Positions 13,254-24,176 of a stretch of 64,000 nucleotides of DNA are shown here, in pieces (position 1 is the first letter of the stretch; each line of letters opens with the position of its first letter). The DNA comes from Strongylocentrotus droebachiensis (taxonomy: Eukaryota > Echinodermata > Echinoidea > Camarodonta > Strongylocentrotidae). Made by a program: the position numbers and the translations under genes. The DNA lies in contig JAVYIG010002526.1 of assembly GCA_035222895.1 (NCBI GenBank), forward strand, positions 124,001-188,000. Reading direction: 5' to 3'. The notes under the pieces were generated by a model that did not search any database, was not told where the DNA came from, and saw only the letters and a program-made list of their open reading frames with translations.

Positions 13254-13372
13254 TGTTTGCGTGCAATGGCCTTGTATTACCAAACAGGCTGGAGTGGTTC
13301 TCGGAAACAAAAGTGCAAAGGCCCACTCCCAGCACCTCACTTTCGATCCAGTTGGGATTTCTTTCTTTTTTC
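13254..13372 (-). pseudogene. Myb/SANT-like DNA-binding exon of the TIR element
   Basis: A 119 nt exon with good acceptor (tttcctacag) and donor (GTAAGT). It encodes KKERNPNWIESEVLGVGLCT, then FVSENHSSLFGNTRPLHAN. This fits the start of Myb/SANT-like domains (R-x-x-N-W-x-x-x-E-V-x-x-L...V-x-E-N-H-x-x-L-F-G) used by Harbinger- and ISL2EU-type transposon proteins. A possible continuation is a minus-strand stretch near 11950-12010 reading NFEMSEVKAKLEGLQRAG, like the end of the same domain. No complete gene. Confidence 0.5.
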
Positions 13373-14702
13373 CTGTAGGAAAATAATGGATAAAATCTCA
13401 TCTTGTAATGTAGAAAAGAGCTATCAAATGTTCAAAATTTCCTGCCAAAATATGAAATAGCTACAGGTGGAGGTTCTCCCAGCCAATGTTCAAGAGCAAG
13501 TACCAGTACTCAATATCATAATAACATTGCTCTGAGCAGATTAATAGCACAACATTAATTGGAAGGGTCATCAGTGGAAGGGGGGGGGGGGGATAGTTAG
13601 CACTAGTGTTTTTTTTGCCCTCAAAAATTTGATAATTGCAACCCCCCCCCCCCAAACAAAAAAAACAAAAAAATGCACAAAATGACAACGCAAGTGTCAC
13701 ATCTCTCGATTTCGGATTGTTATGATCATAGGCTTACCAATTGGGTGAACATAGATCTAGGCTCTATTTAGAATTTATAGTGTGAAATAGTCATAGAAAT
13801 AGTCATAGAAATAGTCATAAGTTTGCCAGGAGTTGATCACAGTTTTGTTTTTTGCAGTGTGTCAAAATGACATTGAAATTATTTCTAGAGTCTGGCTCTA
13901 GCCATTGTCGACAATGATGGTCTTTTCTTCTGAAAATGCCCTGGTTCTTTCCGATTTTAAATAATCTTTGACAGACTTTAAGTTTAATGATGTAGCCTGT
14001 CAGGAATAATATAAGATTAAGCATTAGAGGAATGAGAGAGAATTTCTTGTTCAATTCCACGTCAAATGTACAAGTGCAAAGAACCCCCCCCCCCCATCAC
14101 AATACAGCAACTAGATCTAACTAGCACTGCAATAGCAGCGAATGAAGGCGAGATGCAAACAAAACACCAATAGCTACATGTGGGACAATAATTAAGGAAA
14201 TGAGTGTCAGAGGAGTATTCGCGACCCCCAAATTCGACCAGCGATATACTAAATATTCTCCATTTTTTCAAGACAAATTTATTCCAGAGATAAGCTAATA
14301 ATATTAGTTTTCTATAAATCATACATGATTAAGCACAAATACGATCGAAATTGAATATTTTTCCACTTACCCTGCTCAGAATCAAAATGATCGCACAGTC
14401 AAAAAAGGAAAGAATCTGCAGCAGACAACAAGTTGATCCTGATCCTGCACATAAAATTGAGAAATTTGCTAGGCTCGACCATCCAGTCGTTTTCACAAAT
14501 ACAAAATAACGCCGATCAGTTGCAAATCAGTTGCAACTTGCATTTGATTGCTAGTAGCTTCTTGCAACAGAAAGTAGCAATTGATTGCAAGTTGCGTTTG
14601 TATATCAGTTGCAAATTTTGCAACTGATATTTGCAATCGATTGCAACGCAACTTTCTTGCAACGCCCCATAAGTCTTATGATAGATTTGAGAATGGAAGA
14701 AG

Positions 14703-14945
14703 TTATATAGACATGTAAACAATGATGATCATGATGAACATGATGATGATCATGATAGTAAAGGTGATGATGATCATGATAATGATAATGTTATATGACG
14801 ATAAAAACGATGTTAATGATGATGATGATAATGATCATGATCATGATGATGTTGATGATCATCATCTTCAGACCATGATGATGATGATGATGATGGTGAC
14901 ATTGATGATGATGATGAGCATGAGCATGATCCTGACTTCTGATTG
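14703..14945. repeat. ATG/ATC microsatellite
   Basis: Long imperfect run of GATGAT, GATCAT and ATGATG. Open frames on both strands here are Met-Asp or His-Ile strings caused by the repeat. Confidence 0.9.
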
Positions 14946-17630
14946 AAAAAATGAGGAAATATTTAGATAGCAAATAGTCTCAGCTACAACATACTAAAAT
15001 TTGGGAGAAAACTGTTGAATAATAACCGAGATACTGGTCAAAACACATTGTCATGCAGATTCATGTTTTGAAAAAAGTGACCTCCCATAGACATAACACG
15101 CAAATATGACAAATTATGCATTGTCGCCTTTAATCGAATATTTCACTATGATGACGTCATCTAAATGCAAAATAAATGGCATATTTCTCATAGAAAATTA
15201 TCTCAGCTACAACATTTTAAAATCTGGGAGAAAATCGATCACCGATAAGTGAGATAATCTCAATTAAACAAAGACAAAAATGACGTCATCAACAAAATAC
15301 ATTTGTTTGAGTTTAGATGCCAATATGATGACTTTGTTACACTTTGTACGAGTCAGGGTGGTATGAAATCATATCTCCAACTCATGCTTTCTCCAACCAT
15401 GATATAAAAATTGGGGGTCGATGGACTATCTGAAGAGCTATTTCGATTTTTAAAATGGCATGTTTTTGATCAGATTTGCATTATATTGCCCATAGCAGCA
15501 CGCGCGGATTTTGAACTTTGACGCACGCTCACGGCCTTATGAAATATGAAAAGTGACTGAAATTAATGTAAATTGTCAATTACGTTAAGAGGAATCCAAA
15601 TCATGTAAACATTTTGAATTTGACCTTTTACGCGCGCTGTGAGCGCGCACACCGCGTGCGGGGACACTTACGGACGGAAAATTTTGAAATGCTTCAAATG
15701 ACCTGATTCGTACTCTCGTTTAATAGTTAAGCGATTTTGAGCAATTTTAAATTTTGACGCGCGCGTTTGCGCGCGTCATGACCTTTATTTGACCTTTGGT
15801 GACACGACCTGTTGACCCTTAACCTGAAGTATATGTGATATGAATATGAATGAACTTTGAGTACGCATCATGAAGATATGATGGATAATGTGATTTCACA
15901 AAATGGCGCCTGGATGACGTCACGATAATTTGATGACATTGAAAATGTTCCTGTCATGTCTCATGATGATTACCAATGACTGTGTCAAAATTGAGAGAAA
16001 TTGGGTGGATGGATATTGAGAAATCGGTTGCACAAAAAAGTGGAGAAATAAATAAAAATAAATAAATAAATAATAAATAAAGAAAGAAAATTCTGACGAA
16101 AACAATAGGTAGTCTGTCGAAGACAGACCACCTAATAAAGAAAGAAAATTCTGACGAAAACAATAGGTAGTCTGTCGTTGACAGACCACCTAATAAAGAA
16201 ATAAGAAAGAAAATTCTGACGAAAACAATAGGTAGTCTGTCGAAGACAGACCACCTAATAAAGAAAATCCTGCAAAGTTCTAGAAAATGTGCAATTTCAA
16301 CTTTCAATTAAAAATTCCGACATGATCCCAACACCTGATTAAAAAACAAAGTACACCGTTTTTGTAGCCCATAGTCTCAGCTATAACATACCAAAATTTG
16401 GGATAAAATAGAGCACGAAAAAGGGAGATAGTGCTCAAAGATGAGTGTCATGTAGATTCATGATGTGAGCGAAATTCACCTTCCATAGAGATAACACGCA
16501 AATTAAGAAAATTCTGACATGTCGCCTTTAATTGAAATTTTCACCATGATGACGTCATCAAAATGAAAAACAATGGCCACTAATATCGTAGAGAATTGTC
16601 CCAGCTACAACATATCTAAGTTTGGAAGTAAATTAATCAATATTGACAGAAATACAATCAATTTTCCATAAATTTGCTGACGTCATAATATGCAAATTCG
16701 TTTTTTGAGTTCCAAGGCCATTATGACGATGTCACGATATATATAATGGCTAAATGAGACCTGAAATCATATTTCCAACTCATATTCAATCCAAATATGA
16801 ACAAAAAATTGGGGATCTGTGGACTTCCTAAAGAGCTATAATGGATTTTGTATAAGCAGGGACAAGCATGTTATTGGCCATATATGATGTGTATTACAAG
16901 ATTTCGCGCGTACGGACATGTATTTTAAACGGACGCTAATTCCGTCAATAATGGTCATGAAAAGCTAAACATGGTTTCAAATTGTTCGGGATAAAATAAG
17001 GAATATCCTGTCAAATTTTAGGGGTTAGGAATTATTTTTCGTTTTGCCGCTACGAACGAAAACGCGCAAAAATGCGTGTTTTGCGTGATTTTTATGAAAT
17101 GCTTAAAATGGCCTGAAACGTATCCAAAATGAATTTTGAGATGATTTGGAGCATTTTTAAATTTTGCGCGCACGCTGACGCGCGGACGTACGCATGCGCG
17201 CGCGTTTTTTGACCGGAAATTGATCCGACGGATATTGACCTTGATCGTGCTGAATATGAATGAGAAAAAACTTTCCGTTATGAAGATATGATCATGAGTT
17301 TAAAGTACCAAAAAAAAACACAAAATGGCGCCTGGATGACGTCATGAAGACTTGATGACCTTGAAAAGGTTACTGTCACGTCTCATGACAATGACCTATG
17401 ACTGTGCCAAAATTGAACGAAATTGATTGAACCGATCTTGAGTTATCCTGTGAACAAAAAAGGGGGTAAAATAAATAAAAATAAAGAAATAAGAAAGAAA
17501 ATTCTGACGAAAACAATAGGTAGTCTGTCGAAGACAGACCACCTAATAAATAAAGAAGAAAGAAAATTCTGACGAAATCAATAAGTGATCTGTCTACGAC
17601 AGACCACCTAATTAGTTCAGCAAAGCGTTC
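14946..17630 (+). repeat. Direct array of diverged units (right part)
   Basis: Continues the array interrupted at 7919. TGACGTCA occurs at 15152, 15281, 15915, 16550, 16678 and 17337, and the TGACGTCATAATATGCAAAT landmark at 16678. The unit at 16262-17460 is close to 6650-7860, so these two are recent relatives. The unit at 15000-16020 is more diverged. Confidence 0.85.
16106..16256 (+). repeat. Three hairpin cassettes of the AGGTAGTCTGTC type
   Basis: Copies near 16106, 16167 and 16230, each AGGTAGTCTGTC, a short loop (GAA or GTT) and GACAGACCACCT. Two more copies lie near 17518 and 17583. Confidence 0.88.
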
Positions 17631-17929
17631 AATAAGAAATCATAATCAAACCAAATCAGCATTACAGTGGTCAGGCAATGAAGATGCTGATGATGGCGAC
17701 GAATCAATGAGGAGGATGACGACGTAGACGGCGATGATGACAAAAACAGCGGCGATGACGGTTACGAAGATGACGATGATGAAGACGATGACGGCGTTGA
17801 TGTGATGGGCGATGTGATGAGACAATTAATCGATGAGTGCGATGATAGTCATGAAAGTAATGCCAATGATGTGGTGATGATGATAACGCGATTAACAGCG
17901 CTGCTCAGCACAACCAAACGGATGACGGT

Positions 17930-18235
17930 GAGGTGATGACGAAGACGATGATCAACGTGTCAACACAACACAATGGATGATGGCAGTCGAAAAGATAAAT
18001 GAGTCGATGATGATGAGGTGAGGTAATGACGAAGACGATGATCAACGTGTCAACACAACACAATGGATGATGGCAGTCGAAAAGATAATGAGTCGATGAT
18101 GATGAGGTGAGGTAATGACGAAGACGATGATCAACGTGTCAACACAACACAATGGATGATGGCAGTCGAAAAGATAATGAGTCGATGATGATGAGGTGAG
18201 GTGATGACGAAGACGGCAATCATCGTGTCATCACA
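17930..18235. repeat. 89-90 bp minisatellite
   Basis: Copies start with GAAGACGATGATCAACGTG at 17941, 18031 and 18120, and a diverged fourth starts at 18209. The preceding 250 bases are GATGAC-rich and look like the ancestral simple repeat. One copy carries an extra base. Confidence 0.9.
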
Positions 18236-18865
18236 ACGAAGAGTGTCGGTGGAAAAGACAGTTCCTAGAATATGCTAGTAAAAGCGATTTCAAGTCTCCC
18301 CACAAAACAATATATAATGAGTCGAATGATGAGCAAGTCACACGGGGGAGGTCTGGGGACGAAGTCGTCGAGTCCATGTTGGACGGAAATTCGACCGGCA
18401 CTGTAAACAAAAACAAAGTTACGACCTGTGTGTGCCGATAAAATTGATCCCCCTGATTTTCACATGTAAAAATCAGAAATAGCCTCAATCGCTGGTGTAG
18501 CCTGATTGGTTTAAACAAGCGCAAATAATTAATATGCACGTATACGCAGTGTACGTAACAATACAAAATCTATTAACACACCAGACAGAACCGGTTGGGA
18601 CATGTCTTAAAAGCCAGACGGCGGACTACGCAAGGGAAATTAATTCTCCCTAACCGCCATCTTGGAAATAGGCAACCAATACATATTAAACATGTACAAA
18701 GCAATGCATAAAACGTTATTATACATATAAAAGTTAAAAATCGTGACATTTGGTCACTATAGAGTACTTGTGTACTCGCCTAAAAAAACTTACAGTGAAA
18801 TCGAGTAGCAAAAATGGGCTTTCAAAACGGGCTTGATATTGAATTACCCAGATGGAAAACACTAT
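18236..18865. other. No gene recognised
   Basis: Holds a 111-residue minus-strand frame with no domain or splice support. It lies downstream of the stop codon of the minus-strand gene, so part may be its 3' UTR. Confidence 0.3.
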
Positions 18866-20607
18866 TCAATTCTCCATGGCAGTATCTTCTCCTTCTACAT
18901 CATCCGAAGCTTCCTCGTTGGCGACAGCTTCAACTGGAGCACTGTCACTCTGTCAGTGTTGACTTTCTGCAATTTAGAGCAATCAAACAATATTCCGAAC
19001 TTAGAAATACACCTGCCTTTGTTGATAACAAAATACATGCGCGTTTGTAACTAAACCCTAAAAAGACTTGGGGGGGGGGGGATGATGGTCCCCTCCCTAT
19101 ACATACACTGTATCATCTCTGGAGCGCAAATAGACTTTGAGCTGCCATTTCATGACTTTTTCCTCTCTTTACCATGAAAAATATCTAACAGAACTTCAAA
19201 AAGACGTTTAAATGGACAAGTATTCTAAGAATTATCTGTACTGTCTGTTTCATAACTCATTTGGTGGCGAAAGAGGAAGTACGCCGTCTGGAGCTGGGGC
19301 CCTTTTCTCTAAACCGTCATGTCCAAGTTCGTGGATATCCCGTTGAAACGTGTGTTCATTCAACAACACGTTTTTCTATGGGTTATTCAAAAACTTAAGA
19401 CTTCTGACGGTTTTGAGAAATAGGCCCCAGGACTAAATCGATGGGCGAGGGTGTTTTCACTTTGGCATCGAAGGCTCTCTATAGTTTTCCAATGAAGGTG
19501 GAAAATACTACACCAACGTGTCTGTTTTTTTAGCAGTGGCTAATAGCAATATATTGAGAAAGGCCAACAGAAGGACATGACATACCTGTAGTAGCTGAAG
19601 TGGGACATCTTGGGGAAATTTTTCCATAACAAACGAAGGTCAATCTTTTTCGTGTAAAATATGATTAATACTTCGCCCGTAGGTTTGAAACTTACCGGCA
19701 TCACTTCCTGAATCACTGCCTAAAGAAACATATAGCTCAGTTTAGTCTCATTTGAAAACGCCTCCTATCGTCAGAGTCAGCAGCTTAACATGTTAGCCTA
19801 TGGACTTTTACCCCCCCCCCCCCCCCCAACAAAAAAAAAAAAAAAAAAATCGTTAAAAATTATTTTTTTGTTTAAACGCAAAGCACATCCACCTCGACCT
19901 ACGTTATCACTAGCTCTATTATTGGACCCTCATGTCTCATTGACTTTTGAAAGTTGACCCACCGTAATTTCATCAAAATAGGTCGCAAGCTCGCCATTGC
20001 CTATATAACACATGTACAACAAGTCGAACTTTGGACTCAATTTACCACGCGATTGTAAGGTTATAAGTCAAGCACACAAAGGATAAGAAGCATGATTATC
20101 ATAGATCAGTTCTGATTTGTTCATAATATCCATTTCATCCAACCCCCCTACCGTTATTCTTCCATTTAGTAAAGGCAAGCATTTTGCCGAGGTAAGCAAA
20201 AACATGAATATTCATGAACGGTCAGACAATACCGCCTTTTAGTACGTAACGTATAGTGAATGGGAATGGGCGATGATCCGTCCAGGAGGTAGAGGTCAGT
20301 GGTTTGTGCTGGCAATGTTCCAGCGAGCGAAAATGAGACAACCGGAGCAATATGAGGAAGACTTTTTAAGGCGTTGAATGTTTGGAACTTTCAGTTTGTT
20401 ATTGTTTCATAGACCGATTTTGTAACAAATATCATGAAAACCTGTTGTAATAAGGGGTGGGATATAACATGTATTCGCATAATATAGCTCTGTTAGCTCA
20501 CCAGTCACTTTCAGCACTCTAATTCTGTGTCGGCCCACAATTTGCTTATCAGGTATCTCGTGTCTCTTTACATATTGTCTTTGTCCTGGCCAGTAGCTAA
20601 ACTGCTC
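18866..20607 (-). CDS. 3' part of a minus-strand gene with two micro-exons and an acidic C-terminus
   Basis: Four exons in transcription order: 20502-20607, 19696-19719, 19586-19608 and 18866-18949. Phases chain exactly (0 to 1, 1 to 1, 1 to 0, 0 to stop), giving 78 residues. The first exon, after ttaatccag, reads EQFSYWPGQRQYVKRHEIP, then DKQIVGRHRIRVLKVT and donor GTGAGC. The 24 nt exon (acceptor tttctttag, donor GTAAGT) gives GSDSGSDA; the 23 nt exon gives DVPLQLLQ; the last gives SDSAPVEAVANEEAS and the acidic end EGEDTAMEN. The product is not recognised. Acidic Ser/Glu tails are common in nuclear proteins, but that is only a hint. Upstream exons were not found, and the + strand frames over the last exon are its shadow. 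Confidence 0.55.
19294..19430. mobile_element. Small MITE-like inverted repeat
   Basis: Ends CTGGGGCC...AAACCGTCA and the complementary TGACGGTTT...GGCCCCAG, with small mismatches. About 137 bp, non-coding, lying in an intron of the minus-strand gene. Confidence 0.6.
19728..20217 (+). repeat. 480 bp direct duplication, copy 1
   Basis: From TATAGCTCAGTTTAGTCTC to a TATTCATGA box this segment matches 23713-24176. This copy carries a C run plus A run that the other lacks. It lies within an intron of the minus-strand gene. Shared sequence continues weakly to a GACAACCGG(A/G)GCAATATG box (about 20337 and 24473). Confidence 0.85.
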
Positions 20608-20733
20608 CTGGATTAAAAAAAAAAATATTTGCTTGTTATAATGTAGATTCATATTGGAATGGCTATAGAAATGAAAAAAAATATGATAATGTCCAGTACT
20701 TATGTTCTAATGATTATAAAATACTACTCTTAA

Positions 20734-21092
20734 AGGTAAAGACCAGTTATGGTCATGCGATTACATTGTGAAAGAAACGTTGTGGAATCGATCAGAAAGG
20801 TTGATCATCTAGCATCTAGCATCTGCAAGGTTCTGGAATCATCAAAATGATAAGAAATTTTGGCCCATTCTTCGTAAAGTTACAAGCACTATACACAGAA
20901 AGATGTATATGGGACTACTCTATATCTCTCACAGTCCATGAGAGAAACAAATTTACAAATATATGAATTAGTAGGCGGTTTCCCGGCAAATTTTGTATCA
21001 TCATGTATTAGTCAAAACATATTCTTTCACATAAATGAGAGCTTCCATTTCATTTTTTGAAATTGGGGCGTTTCCAATACTGGTCTTTACCT
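20734..21092. mobile_element. TTAA-flanked MITE
   Basis: Termini AGGTAAAGACCAGT and complement, flanked on both sides by TTAA (20730-20733 and 21093-21096). TTAA duplication is typical of piggyBac and Kolobok families. Non-coding. Confidence 0.78.
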
Positions 21093-21504
21093 TTAAGCAT
21101 TTAGGATGATTTTGTAATGAGCCCGTAATGGGTCGGCGACTATGAGTTCAGAAACAAAATTAATACGAAATAGGCTCGGAAATACAGCTGAAGTCCACTT
21201 TATTATTCATAAAGGCGCTACAAATTCAGCCGAAGCTCCAATAGTTAACGAAGATTATTTATTTAGAGACATTTTATAATTAGCTATTCCCTCAGAGGCT
21301 GGGCGGCCCTATAGATCAAGCACATTAGCAGCACATCCTTAGTAGATAAACGGAACAAACTAAACTGGTCCACAAAGTTGTTGTTGTTGTTGTTCTTGGG
21401 TTTTATGGCTGACCAATCTAGAAAGATTATATCTGCCTGGCTGTACTGTTTTTTAGTTGTTCATCATTGATGAATTAGATGGCGCTGTCTCTTTTCCTCT
21501 TCAG

Positions 21505-21580
21505 TGGGTATCATGTACTGTGCAGCTTCCGTTTATTTGATGGCGCGGGCAATAAGTTAGGTGTCGACCATGAACAGGGT
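21505..21580 (+). CDS. Orphan exon-like stretch, unrecognised
   Basis: An excellent acceptor (TCTTTTCCTCTTCAG) and donor (GGT/GTAAGT) bracket an open 76 nt stretch reading GYHVLCSFRLFDGAGNKLGV and DHEQG. It could also be read from the ATG at 21479. No neighbours of the same gene were found. Confidence 0.3.
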
Positions 21581-22600
21581 GTAAGTATTTTATTAATAAT
21601 AGGGGTTAACTGTGCAGTGTTAAACTATAATTCCCTTCCCTTCCTCTCCCAGAGAGAGAGAGAGAGAGAAGGCGAAGAACGACAAAGAAAAAACGATAGA
21701 AAAATTTGCACATAACTTGCTTTTTTTTTCTTCTTCTTTTTTTTCTTTTTATTTAAAAACACCTTGGCAAAGTAAAACTTGCAAATTTGATCTAAAACTT
21801 AGGGGCGGGTAATTTATATTTTATTGAGGCGGCGCATATCGATCTACCGAAGTAGAGTACCTTTATAAAAAGAGTAACGACAACTCCTGATTTGAGCGCC
21901 ATTTTGTTCCCACTGTTACGCAACATGTTTACTATTCTGATTTTACGGTCAATGGTGATAGGTGATAGGAGAGTGAAATAGCATGATACAGTACAGCCTA
22001 TGATGCGTCAAACTCTCTCTCTCTCTCTCTCTCTCTTATCTTTATCTTTGTCTCTGTCTCTCTCTCTCTCTGTCTATCTGTCTATTTCGTTTTCCATCTT
22101 CATCTTTCATATTGTTTATTATTCTGCAATTTGCTTGTATGCCGCCATCATTCCTTCTTTGAGATAAATTAGTATAACTGATGATGTACACATTATACAT
22201 TATAAGGGAACGAAAATGGAGAACGAGCGGCTGATAATGTCGAAATGAGAAGAATATTACAGACTGCACAAAAAATTATAGAAGGACAAATTTTGATTTT
22301 TGATGTAAATCTTGTTGCATCAAAATAAAATAAAACGTTTGTTATATGCTGTTGACGGAAATAAAATACATCGGAAATTCTACTTTAGCGCAAAAGGGTT
22401 ATACAGAAGAAGGTGGACAACATTATAAGAGAAATAATGATTAGACATTTTATGTATAATGTTCTTTTTCCTTATAACGTGAACCATTTTGCAATTCATT
22501 GCAATTTTAGGCGTTCTTTTGCTTGTGTGACATAAGTGAATTTTAACAGGAAAGGAATGAATAATTCATGACTTCTAGTGTTTGGTTTTTATAAACGATC
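21581..22600. other. Microsatellites, no gene
   Basis: (GA)n at about 21652-21670, a T-rich tract at 21720-21750 and (CT)n at 22013-22075. The short frames across them are repeat-derived. Confidence 0.5.
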
Positions 22601-22900
22601 AGGGCCTCTTGACAAGTGATCTGAATTTCTTATGTTTACATTGTTTGGCGAATATTCCGACCCAACAGAATACGGTTAAAATCATCCAATCAGAGAGAGC
22701 TACTATGACGTAATATCTACCGCTCTGTGCGAATTTCTTCCGTGAAAGCGAGACTGGGCGCCTAGTTGGGCAACCCCAATACACACACACACACACAATC
22801 GCTCCGGTGGTTACATTATTCACGTAGTCTAGACATGCATAATTTAGTAGGAAATCGGGTCTCATGAATATATAATTCAGATCACTTGTCAAGAGGCCCT
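22601..22900. mobile_element. 300 bp MITE with perfect 27 bp inverted repeats
   Basis: Arms 22601-22627 and 22874-22900 are exact reverse complements starting AGGGCCTCTTGACAAG. Contains an (AC)n run. No clear target duplication beside the arms. Confidence 0.75.
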
Positions 22901-23640
22901 CCGCGCAAGCGCCTCAGTACGGTTTCTCTGACTCGCTTCGCTCGACAGAATTTACGGACTCCAACAACGCGAGGGCCATCGACAAGAGGCTAGTACTAGC
23001 TCGGCTCCCGAAGCTAATACAGCTGAATACCGTCGAAGTTTTGGACGCTACGCGGAAATTTTCGCACTGAGTGCGACCCCCCGCTAAGATTAGCATTTTA
23101 GAAGGCCGCGTCGCCGGTTGCGAAAACTCGTTACAAGCGAGTTTTCGCATGGCGACGCAAATGCTGACTACGGGGTATTTAAGTGAGCTCGCCACCCCGT
23201 ACTAGCTCGATTCCCGACGCTAATACAGCTGAACAGCCGTTGGTTTGGACCCCCCCCCCGGTCACCCACTGAGTGTTATTTAGGGTACGCGTATGCATGT
23301 TCCCTCAACACGCCCCTTAGTCCGGTGTGAAGTCAATGCGGGCCGATTTTTTTTGTGTTACGAGCCGGACTGTGTTGCGTGAAAAAGTTACTGGAGATTT
23401 TGGGAACATGAATGCTTTCTCTCCGTTCCCGAGTGGGAGAGGAGGGGGGGGGGGGGGGGGGGGGGGTCGGACGCTACGCGAAACTTTCGCGACCCCCCCC
23501 CCCCCCCGCTAAGATTAGCGTTGTAGAAGGCCACAAACTCGCTAATGCCGGGCACGGGCCGTGTCCAACGCATGGAATAATACCACATTACGCAGTTATG
23601 ATTTTGCCCATCTCGTTAATCGAACATATTCGATCATAAA
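22901..23640. repeat. GC-rich partially duplicated region with G and C runs
   Basis: A block with CTAATACAGCTGAA recurs at about 22993 and 23200, and a block with GCTAAGATTAGC recurs at about 23093 and 23508. It holds a G run of over 20 (near 23443-23466) and a C run of 15. Open frames are set by the homopolymers. CpG dinucleotides are more frequent than in neighbouring DNA. Confidence 0.6.
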
Positions 23641-23712
23641 CTAGCAAATTGCTAGTGCCTCAAACAACTGAAACAAGCTTATGTTAAACCAGCTCTTCAA
23701 ATTTTGGTAACC

Positions 23713-24176
23713 ATATAGCTCCGTTTAGTCTCATTTGACACCGCCCCCTATCGTCAGAGTCCAGCAGCCTATAAACATGTTAGCCTATGGAATTTTACAA
23801 CAACAAAATATCGTTACAAATGCATTTTTTGTTTAAACGAAAAGCACATCCATCCCAATAAACTTTGACACTAGCTCTTAATTGGAACCCTCATGTCCCA
23901 TTGACTTTTGAAAATTCACCCACGTAGTTTGATCAAAATAGGTCGCAAGCTCGCTATTGCATATATAACGCATGTGTAACAAGTCGAACTTTGGACGCAA
24001 TTTACCACGCGATTGTAAGATTATAGGTCAAGCACACGAGGATAAGAAGCATGAATTATCATAGATCAGTTCTGCTTGGTTCATTATGTCCACTTCAGCC
24101 AACCCCCCACCGTAATTTTTTCATTTAGTATAGGCAAACATTTTGCCGAGGTAAGCAAAACATGATTATTCATGAC
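23713..24176 (+). repeat. 480 bp direct duplication, copy 2
   Basis: Same sequence as 19728-20217 in direct orientation about 4 kb downstream. No TG...CA ends, primer-binding site or pol sequence between the copies, so an LTR pair is not supported. Confidence 0.85.

Larger units (their letters stand above)
7920..14672. mobile_element. 6.75 kb TIR transposon, degenerate, ISL2EU-like
   Basis: Perfect 26 bp inverted repeats at 7920-7945 and 14647-14672, beginning TTATGGGGCGTTGC. If the outer TTAT/ATAA is target, the duplication is the dinucleotide AT, as in ISL2EU elements; TA is the alternative. Both subterminal regions are full of GTTGCAA and GCGTTTAAACGC palindromes. Inside are fragments of coding exons on both strands (a Myb/SANT-like exon, a possible SWIM exon and a possible YqaJ-like terminal exon on minus; a first exon on plus), two tandem duplications and a MITE. 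No intact transposase was found. Family assignment is inference from the target site and exon types. Confidence 0.7.

Noticed and set aside
18814..19050. Two overlapping + frames of 73-78 residues
   Set aside because: They are the shadow of the minus-strand terminal exon at 18866-18949, which has a splice acceptor in phase with upstream exons.
19728..24176. LTR retrotransposon hypothesis for the 480 bp direct duplication
   Set aside because: No TG...CA ends, no primer-binding or polypurine tract and no gag or pol sequence between the copies.
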